Shown here: piece after piece, positions 13,776 through 18,996 of the stretch
How positions within the stretch are numbered: the stretch's first letter is position 1
How the letters are laid out: every line of letters begins with the position of its first letter
Source: Methanosarcinales archaeon
GTDB lineage: Archaea > Halobacteriota > Syntropharchaeia > Alkanophagales > Methanospirareceae
Length of the DNA stretch: 18,996 bases
Reading direction: 5' to 3'
Assembly (NCBI GenBank): GCA_025464345.1
Contig: JAODGP010000022.1
Location: 1 to 18,996 of the forward strand
The notes under the pieces: model-generated
Told to the model about the DNA's origin: nothing
Database searches by the model: none
Seen by the model: the letters and a program-made list of their open reading frames with translations, nothing else
Translations under genes and position numbers: made by a program

Positions 13776-15776
13776 ATGGGTGAGTATAGCGGTAAAGCGG
13801 AGATAAAGAAGCGAATAGAGGAGCTGAGAGAACTGATACACTATCATAATTATCGGTATTACGTATTGAACGAGCCGGAGATCTCGGATGCAGAGTACGA
13901 CCGGTTATTCAGGGAATTGGAGGAGCTGGAGTCGAAGTATCCGGAGTTTATAACGCCCGATTCGCCCACGCAGCGTGTGGGTGCGAAGCCACTGGAGGAG
14001 TTTGGTACTTACGAGCACAGTATCCCGATGTTGAGTTTGAACAGCGTAACAGAAGAGCACGAGGTGTGGGAATTTGACGAGCGAGTGCGACGTGCACTTG
14101 GCGAAGAAGAGATAGAGTATGTGCTGGAGCCGAAGATAGACGGGCTGGCTATGGAGCTCGTGTACAGGGACGGTGTGCTCGTCGTGGGCAGTACGAGAGG
14201 TGATGGCAGGGTGGGTGAGGATGTGACGCAGAACCTCAAGACGATAAGGTCAATACCGCTGCGGCTCATGAAGGAGCGACTGCCGTTACTTGAGGTTCGC
14301 GGTGAGGTCTATATGCCGGTGAGCAAGTTCAAAGAGTTGAACAGGGAGCTGGGCATGCGTGGTGAGCGAATGTTTGCGAATCCGAGGAACGCGGCTGCTG
14401 GCTCGGTCAGGCAGCTGGATCCGCGAGTCACGGCTTCGAGACCGCTTGACTTCTTCGCTTATGGTATCGGCAGAGCAGATGGGAGGGAGTTCAGAACCCA
14501 GTGGGAGATACTGAATTATTTAAAGGAAGTGGGGTTTCGTGTCAGTCCGCTGGTGAGACTGTTCAGGAGTATAAAAGAAGTGATAGAATGCCATGACGAG
14601 ATAGAGAAGATACGTGACGAACTGGATTATGAAATTGACGGTGTTGTGGTGAAGGTGAATAGCATAGAGCAACAGAACAGGCTTGGTACCATCTCAAGGA
14701 GTCCGAGATGGGCGATAGCATACAAATTCGCACCGAGAGAGGAATTCACGAAGGTGAAGGATATAGTGGTGCAGGTCGGTCGTACAGGCGCGCTAACACC
14801 GGTTGCGATACTTGAGCCCGTACAGATTGGCGGCGTTACGGTCAGTCGAGCGACGCTGCATAACGAGGATGAGTTGAAGAGGAAGGATGTGCGGATAGGT
14901 GATACCGTGGTGGTGGAGCGTGCAGGTGATGTCATACCGGAGATAGTGAGTGTTGTGAAATCAAAGAGGACAGGCGCGGAGAAGGAGTTCAGGATGCCGG
15001 ATAGATGCCCGGTCTGTGGTGCGGAAGTACTGAAAGAGGGACCCATAAGGCGCTGTATCGGTGTTGCATGCCCCGCACAGTTGAAGGAGCGGATAAAACA
15101 TTTCGCATCGCAGCGTGCAATGGACATAGAAGGGCTCGGCGAGAAGGTGATAGAACAGCTTGTGGATCGTGATATGGTGTCAGACCCTGCTGATCTCTAC
15201 TTCTTGAGCATGCGTGATCTGTTGAAACTGGATCGTATGGGTGAGAAACTGGCGCAGAAGATACTGGATGCGATAGATAAGAGCAGACATACCACTTTTG
15301 GTCGGTTAATTTATGCGCTTGGTATAAGGCACGTGGGAGAGCACACAGCATCTCTGCTCGCTTCTCATTTTAAGAATATGGATGAGTTGCGGAATGCCAC
15401 TTATGATGAACTGGTGAGTATCCCGGAGATAGGACCGGAAGTGGCGAGGAGTATAATCCTCTTCTTCGAGCATGAGAGTACAGACCGGTTATTGCGTAAG
15501 TTAGAAGATGCAGGGGTGCGTTATGAGCCTGCGGAAGAGGGTGAGAAGACACTGGCAGGTAAGACGTTTGTATTCACCGGCAGGATCTCCATACCGAGGG
15601 AAGAGGCGAAGATGCTGGTGGAGCAGCTGGGTGGGCGTGTATCCTCGAGCGTATCAAAGAAGACCGATTACGTGGTCGCGGGCGAGGACCCTGGCTCCAA
15701 GCTGGCGAAGGCGCAGCAGCTCGGCGTTAAGATAATAGATGAAGACGAGTTCATGGCGCTGACGGGCAGGAAGTGA
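13776..15776 (+). CDS. ligA: NAD+-dependent DNA ligase, bacterial type
   Basis: This is a full-length 666-residue LigA, which seals DNA nicks using NAD+. The domains run in order. The Ia NAD-binding region includes YHNYRYYVLNEPEISDAEYD, and the adenylation domain carries KIDG with catalytic K120. Later blocks are NPRNAAAGSVRQLDPR, the DYEIDGVVVKV motif and the OB fold (VQVGRTGALTPVAILEPV, VSRATLHNED). They are followed by a zinc finger (C411, C414, C427, C432), helix-hairpin-helix repeats (about 440-585) and a C-terminal BRCT domain (about 588-664, with GKTFVFTGRI and KTDYVVAGEDPGSKL). Archaea usually use ATP-dependent ligases, so this gene was probably gained from bacteria; its codon choice (many AGG, AGA, ATA) now matches its neighbours. 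It stands as a single-gene unit divergent from S2. Confidence 0.97.
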   Translation: MGEYSGKAEIKKRIEELRELIHYHNYRYYVLNEPEISDAEYDRLFRELEELESKYPEFITPDSPTQRVGAKPLEEFGTYEHSIPMLSLNSVTEEHEVWEFDERVRRALGEEEIEYVLEPKIDGLAMELVYRDGVLVVGSTRGDGRVGEDVTQNLKTIRSIPLRLMKERLPLLEVRGEVYMPVSKFKELNRELGMRGERMFANPRNAAAGSVRQLDPRVTASRPLDFFAYGIGRADGREFRTQWEILNYLKEVGFRVSPLVRLFRSIKEVIECHDEIEKIRDELDYEIDGVVVKVNSIEQQNRLGTISRSPRWAIAYKFAPREEFTKVKDIVVQVGRTGALTPVAILEPVQIGGVTVSRATLHNEDELKRKDVRIGDTVVVERAGDVIPEIVSVVKSKRTGAEKEFRMPDRCPVCGAEVLKEGPIRRCIGVACPAQLKERIKHFASQRAMDIEGLGEKVIEQLVDRDMVSDPADLYFLSMRDLLKLDRMGEKLAQKILDAIDKSRHTTFGRLIYALGIRHVGEHTASLLASHFKNMDELRNATYDELVSIPEIGPEVARSIILFFEHESTDRLLRKLEDAGVRYEPAEEGEKTLAGKTFVFTGRISIPREEAKMLVEQLGGRVSSSVSKKTDYVVAGEDPGSKLAKAQQLGVKIIDEDEFMALTGRK

Positions 15777-15799
15777 AAAATATAGTTATTTCGGAGAAT

Positions 15800-15835
15800 A
15801 TTTGCAAATTGGAATTTTCAACATCAATTTTGCAA
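15800..15835. repeat. Inverted repeat upstream of the citrate/homocitrate synthase gene, possible operator
   Basis: TTGCAAATTG (15802-15811) and CAATTTTGCAA (15825-15835) form an inverted repeat with one extra base, and the left arm lies in a perfect palindrome ATTTGCAAAT (15800-15809). It ends 17 bases before the TATA box, a place where an archaeal activator or regulator could bind. The surroundings are very AT-rich, so chance is possible. Confidence 0.4.
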
Positions 15836-15852
15836 TTTATTATCAGAATGAC

Positions 15853-15860
15853 TATATATT
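15853..15860 (+). promoter_or_regulatory. TATA box of the citrate/homocitrate synthase gene
   Basis: TATATATT is centred about 29 bases before the ATG at 15886, implying a leader of only a few bases. This supports 15886 over an upstream in-frame ATG at 15802, which would place the promoter inside the coding region. Confidence 0.6.
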
Positions 15861-15885
15861 ATTGGTTTTTTATTTATTTCATAGT

Positions 15886-17124
15886 ATGACCGAGAACACC
15901 ATATACATAATAGATGTAACGAACAGGGACGGGGTACAGACTTCGAGATTGGGTCTGGCGAAACTGGAGAAGACACTGCTGAACATCTATTTGGATGAGA
16001 TGGGCGTTTTCCAGAGCGAGTTCGGGTTCCCGGTCACGAGGCACGAGACGAACTATTTGAATGCGAATCTTGAGCTGGTGGAGATAGGTGCTCTGAAACG
16101 TATTCGACTCGGTGGCTGGCTGAGAGCGATAAAAGAAGATGTGGAGCTGGGCTTCAAGATGGTACCGAAGCTGAAGCATCTCAACCTGAGTATATCCACA
16201 TCTAAGCAGATGATAGAGGGCAAGTTCAGGGGTAAATTCACATGGGATGACATAGTAGAGATGATGTGTGAGGCGGTGGACACGGCGAAGAGGCATGGTG
16301 CGGAGTCAATAGGGGTGAATGCGGAAGATTCATCGCGTACCGAGCTCGAACGGCTGATAGAATTCGCGGAAGCTGCGAAGGCGCATGGTGCGGACCGGAT
16401 AAGATATTGCGATACCTTAGGATACGATGACCCGTTCACGATATATGAGCGAGTGAAGAAGCTTGCGGAAGCGGTTGGTATACCAATCGAGCTGCACTGT
16501 CATAACGATCTCGGCATGGCGGTTGCGTGTTCGGTCGCGGGTGCGAAAGGAGCAATAGATGCAGGTGTTGATGCGTACATAACGACAACGGTTAATGGAA
16601 TGGGCGAACGAGCGGGCAATGCGGACCTTGTCTCGACTATACTCGCGGTGAAGAAATCGAGCGGTTTCGCCGGTAAATACCGCCTGGACGAGCATATAGA
16701 CCTGCGGCATGCGTGGAAGATATGTAAATATGCTTCACTCTCGTTCAGAGTGCCCATACCGGTGAATCAGCCTGCGGTTGGTGAAAATGCATTTGCTCAT
16801 GAGTCGGGTATACACGCGGATGGTGCGTTAAAGGACAGCAGGAATTACGAGCTGTATGACTACCATGAGGTTGGTAGAGGGCATATAGAGGTGATAGAGA
16901 CCGGGCGATTGATAACCGCGGGCGAGTACTCCGGCATAAAGGGTTTCAAGAACGTCGCGGGTAAGTACGAGTTGAGGTTCAAGGATGACGATGAGGCGAG
17001 GGAGATACTGGAACTCGTGCGATATGCGAACGTGCATACGCAGAAGCCGGTGACCGAGGACGAGATGAGATTCATAGCAAAGTATCCGGAGCAGGCGAGG
17101 AAGATAATGTCGGTACAGCCGTAA
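15886..17124 (+). CDS. Homocitrate/isopropylmalate synthase-family enzyme, probable Re-citrate synthase
   Basis: The 412-residue protein is a DRE-TIM carboligase that condenses acetyl-CoA with a 2-oxoacid. Motifs are IIDVTNRDGVQTSRLG (R14 and D15 in place of the usual LRDG context), FQSEFGFP, LKHLNLSISTSKQMI, VNAEDSSRT, YCDTLGYDDP, the metal-binding HCHNDLGMA (204-212), NGMGERAGNADL and AHESGIHADG (294-303). The opening and the FQSEFGFP block resemble what I remember of Re-citrate synthases from strict anaerobes more than NifV or LeuA, so citrate formation from oxaloacetate is the likeliest role, feeding glutamate synthesis. Database annotation often says homocitrate synthase. The start at 15886 is favoured by the promoter and family alignment. 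It is a single-gene unit. Confidence 0.8.
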   Translation: MTENTIYIIDVTNRDGVQTSRLGLAKLEKTLLNIYLDEMGVFQSEFGFPVTRHETNYLNANLELVEIGALKRIRLGGWLRAIKEDVELGFKMVPKLKHLNLSISTSKQMIEGKFRGKFTWDDIVEMMCEAVDTAKRHGAESIGVNAEDSSRTELERLIEFAEAAKAHGADRIRYCDTLGYDDPFTIYERVKKLAEAVGIPIELHCHNDLGMAVACSVAGAKGAIDAGVDAYITTTVNGMGERAGNADLVSTILAVKKSSGFAGKYRLDEHIDLRHAWKICKYASLSFRVPIPVNQPAVGENAFAHESGIHADGALKDSRNYELYDYHEVGRGHIEVIETGRLITAGEYSGIKGFKNVAGKYELRFKDDDEAREILELVRYANVHTQKPVTEDEMRFIAKYPEQARKIMSVQP

Positions 17125-17144
17125 CGGGAACGGTCATATAAGGT

Positions 17145-17179
17145 TGGCGGTTGGAACGACTGCCATTTTCGTGGTATTT
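17145..17179 (+). terminator. Hairpin plus T-tract terminator-like site
   Basis: TGGCGGT (17145-17151) pairs with ACTGCCA (17159-17165, one G-T pair) across a seven-base loop and is followed by TTTT and TATTTTTG. It lies 20 bases after the citrate/homocitrate synthase stop and before the convergent DUF63 gene, where a terminator is expected. Confidence 0.45.
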
Positions 17180-17228
17180 TTGATTGTTGTGACATCTCGA
17201 ACGGTGTAACTATACTTCACTTCAGCCT

Positions 17229-18053
17229 TCAAATACCAAACGTCATCCTCAGGCTGTTCCTCACACCGGGTGCAAGACCCACAATGATGATGGTGAGCAT
17301 TATCATATTTCCGAGCTCCTTATCGTCTTTTAAGCCCGTATCTATCAGATACAGCAGAGGTATGAGCACACCGAGCTTGAGTATGAACATACCCGCAGCA
17401 GTACCTGTCAAATTGACCATGAGGTTCTCCAGGACATGTTTACCGTGATAAGCGAGCAGATCAATACCGATATAAGAAGAAGCGGCATCGAGCATATGCG
17501 AACCGATCGTGGCGAGATATATTCGGGTGGTGATGAAATGCAGATGTAACCGCTTACCTGTGAGGTAGATCGCCGCTACGATAATACCGGAGATGCCGCA
17601 TACCGCAGGTATTACCCACCATAACTTCAAATCTGCGTTGTATAATAAGAATGCGAGGCTCGCAACGAATAGTACCATGCCAGTGGCGGCGAATATGGAT
17701 TTGTATCGCCACGGGGCAATCTTCAGTGCGACACCGAGTAGTATTAACGTGCTGAATATGAGAACCAGATAGATCAGTGGTGAGATGAGCATATAGCTCA
17801 CCGGTGGCGGTACCAGTTCCGCATCTTCGATAACACGGAGAACCGAACCGAGCAGTATATACGGCACCACTGCCGCGATAAAGCCATCATCTATCATGAA
17901 ATGCAGCCTTCGCAATAGCTTCAATACAAGCAGAACGCAGAGCGGAGCAAGTAGAAGTGCCCATGTTATCGTATTTATCGGGTTATAACCCGTGTCATGG
18001 ATTATCGGATTGATGTAATAGTGAAATACAAAATCCCTTAGCTCGTTCCACAT
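17229..18053 (-). CDS. DUF63 family integral membrane protein
   Basis: The 274-residue hydrophobic protein has roughly seven or eight membrane segments and the conserved blocks of archaeal DUF63: NPINTITWALLLAP, LLGSVLRVIEDAELVPPPVS, MLISPLIYL, GSHMLDAASSYIGID and GLAPGVRNSLRMTFGI at the C-terminus. The family is restricted mainly to archaea and has no known function. The frame can also open at a TTG at 18056, directly before the ATG at 18053; ATG is preferred and is preceded by a GAGAGG ribosome-binding-like sequence eight bases away. The gene is convergent with the citrate/homocitrate synthase gene and divergent, by 32 bases, from the GT4 glycosyltransferase. Membrane charge pairs (RVIED, HMLD) hint at a transporter or enzyme pocket, but this is speculation. 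Confidence 0.88.
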   Translation of the reverse strand: MWNELRDFVFHYYINPIIHDTGYNPINTITWALLLAPLCVLLVLKLLRRLHFMIDDGFIAAVVPYILLGSVLRVIEDAELVPPPVSYMLISPLIYLVLIFSTLILLGVALKIAPWRYKSIFAATGMVLFVASLAFLLYNADLKLWWVIPAVCGISGIIVAAIYLTGKRLHLHFITTRIYLATIGSHMLDAASSYIGIDLLAYHGKHVLENLMVNLTGTAAGMFILKLGVLIPLLYLIDTGLKDDKELGNMIMLTIIIVGLAPGVRNSLRMTFGI

Positions 18054-18085
18054 CAATATAACCTCTCTCCTGATAATATAAGATT
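18054..18085. promoter_or_regulatory. Interleaved divergent promoters of DUF63 and GT4 genes
   Basis: In this 32-base gap, ATAATATAA (18073-18081) read on the minus strand is centred 24 bases before the DUF63 ATG. CAATATAAC (18054-18062) on the plus strand is centred 28 bases before the GT4 ATG at 18086. Each box lies next to the other gene's start codon, and both transcripts would be leaderless. Confidence 0.5.
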
Positions 18086-18996
18086 ATGCGAATAATCCAG
18101 GCTTCATGTTATTATCCACCGCATGTCGGTGGTGTGGAGAATCACGTGCGGGAGTTATCGAACGCGCTGGCAGAGTCCGGGAATGAGGTGATGGTTCTAT
18201 CTGCGGATATACCACATGGTGAAGGATCGGCACGGAATATGAGATTCCGCGCGATAGAGTTATTCCCGGGCTACGTACCGCTCATATTCGGTATGTCACG
18301 ACTGAAATATATGGAAGCCGATGTGTACCATTCACATTGCCCCCCGCCATTCTTCTCTCAGGCTATAAACAGATACGGTAAGCATCCTCATGTAGTTACG
18401 TACCATTTTGATCTTGCGGTTCCGGAACGAGTAAGAGGCTTGCGGATACCGCGAGTCGTGGCTAAGCTCGTAGAACAAATTTATAACAGGCATTATGCAG
18501 CACAACTGCTGGACGAGTGTGATGCCATCATCGTTACGGGCAGGAGTTATGCCGAGACTTCGCCTGTGCTCGGTGAATATCTCTACAAATGCGAGGTGAT
18601 ACCAAATGGTATAGACATAAGGAAGTTCGATTCAGTCATTGAAAGCACAGTAACGGAAAGGAGGAAGAACATTCTCTTCGTCGGTAGACTGGTCTATCCC
18701 AAGGGGGTTGAGTATCTGATAAGAGCGATGCCGGGTGTATTGAAGGATGTACCGGATGCAAGACTCGTTATTGTCGGTGATGGCGAGGATCGGCACAGGC
18801 TACACATGCTTGTGGAACGGCTCAACCTGAGCAGCAGTGTGGAGTTTCGTGGCTTTCTCGGATTTAAAGAGCTTGTCATGAGTTATTTACAGGCTTCGGT
18901 ATTCGTATTGCCCTCTTTTACACGGCTGGAGAATTTCGGTATCGTCCTGCTTGAGGCGATGGCGTGCCGGACACCGGTAATTGCTTCGGATATACC
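18086..18996 (+). CDS. GT4 family glycosyltransferase, 3'-truncated by the window
   Basis: The frame is open from ATG 18086 to the window end (303 codons visible) and so is incomplete. The GT-B N-terminal domain shows YYPPHVGGVENHVRELSNAL, the acceptor-side opening of GT4 enzymes. Later come VYHSHCPPPFFSQAI and VVTYHFDLAVPERVRG. The donor-binding domain starts at about residue 192 (ILFVGRLVYPKGVEYLIRAM, VIVGDGEDRHRL, EFRGFLGFKEL) and includes the E-x7-E motif in ENFGIVLLEAMA. It probably transfers a sugar from a nucleotide donor to a glycan or glycolipid at the cytoplasmic membrane face. No signal peptide is present. Only its last part, beyond VIASDI, is missing. It diverges from the DUF63 gene. 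Confidence 0.92.
   Translation, partial: MRIIQASCYYPPHVGGVENHVRELSNALAESGNEVMVLSADIPHGEGSARNMRFRAIELFPGYVPLIFGMSRLKYMEADVYHSHCPPPFFSQAINRYGKHPHVVTYHFDLAVPERVRGLRIPRVVAKLVEQIYNRHYAAQLLDECDAIIVTGRSYAETSPVLGEYLYKCEVIPNGIDIRKFDSVIESTVTERRKNILFVGRLVYPKGVEYLIRAMPGVLKDVPDARLVIVGDGEDRHRLHMLVERLNLSSSVEFRGFLGFKELVMSYLQASVFVLPSFTRLENFGIVLLEAMACRTPVIASDI

Noticed and set aside
15802..15885. In-frame upstream ATG for the citrate/homocitrate synthase gene.
   Set aside because: The added 28 residues are AT-rich and hydrophobic, overlap the TATA box and inverted repeat, and do not belong to the family.
1..18996. CRISPR arrays, insertion sequences, prophage or in-frame TAG/TGA recoding.
   Set aside because: No spaced direct repeats, transposase motifs or terminal repeats were seen, and every recognised gene ends at a stop consistent with family length.

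Overview
The window reads as a densely packed archaeal chromosome fragment of moderate GC. It carries archaea-specific genes: a GHMP-type shikimate kinase, deoxyhypusine synthase, a GINS subunit, L44e, S27e, aIF2-alpha, MEMO1, archaeal S2 and a DUF63 membrane protein. TATA boxes lie about 24-32 bases before many start codons, and ATGA stop/start overlaps are common. An HdrA-type flavoprotein and a probable Re-citrate synthase point to a strict anaerobe. I suspect a euryarchaeal methanogen or alkane-oxidising relative (for example an ANME-1 or Syntrophoarchaeum-like lineage), but the sequence alone does not settle this. No tRNA, rRNA, CRISPR array or insertion sequence was seen.

Layout. Positions 1-3578 (+) hold the 3' part of a large HdrA-GltD fusion flavoprotein, overlapped by a family 2 glycosyltransferase. 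Positions 3749-6232 (+) hold two tandem, overlapping DUF116 membrane/cysteine proteins, then a small highly charged protein with its own promoter, then PRPP synthetase (prs). Positions 6212-8069 (-) are a shikimate kinase-ketol-acid reductoisomerase pair whose last gene overlaps the end of prs tail to tail. A short two-way promoter separates the pair from deoxyhypusine synthase (8124-9056 +). Positions 9098-11445 (+) are an information-processing operon: GINS, L44e, S27e, aIF2-alpha and an ArsR-type regulator with a DUF4430-like tail.

A 163-base intergenic stretch with nested inverted repeats (11446-11608) separates this operon from a minus-strand operon (13723 down to 11609): ribosomal protein S2, MEMO1 and an RPA-like OB-fold protein. 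Divergent from S2 is a bacterial-type NAD-dependent DNA ligase (ligA), followed by the citrate/homocitrate synthase-family gene. A convergent DUF63 membrane protein follows, and a GT4 glycosyltransferase diverges from it and is cut by the window end.

Functionally this is mostly core metabolism (PRPP, branched-chain and aromatic amino acids, a probable anaerobic citrate route), translation and replication. The accessory or less understood parts are the HdrA-GltD fusion, the DUF116 pair with the charged small protein, the acquired LigA, the HTH-DUF4430 protein and the structured intergenic region.
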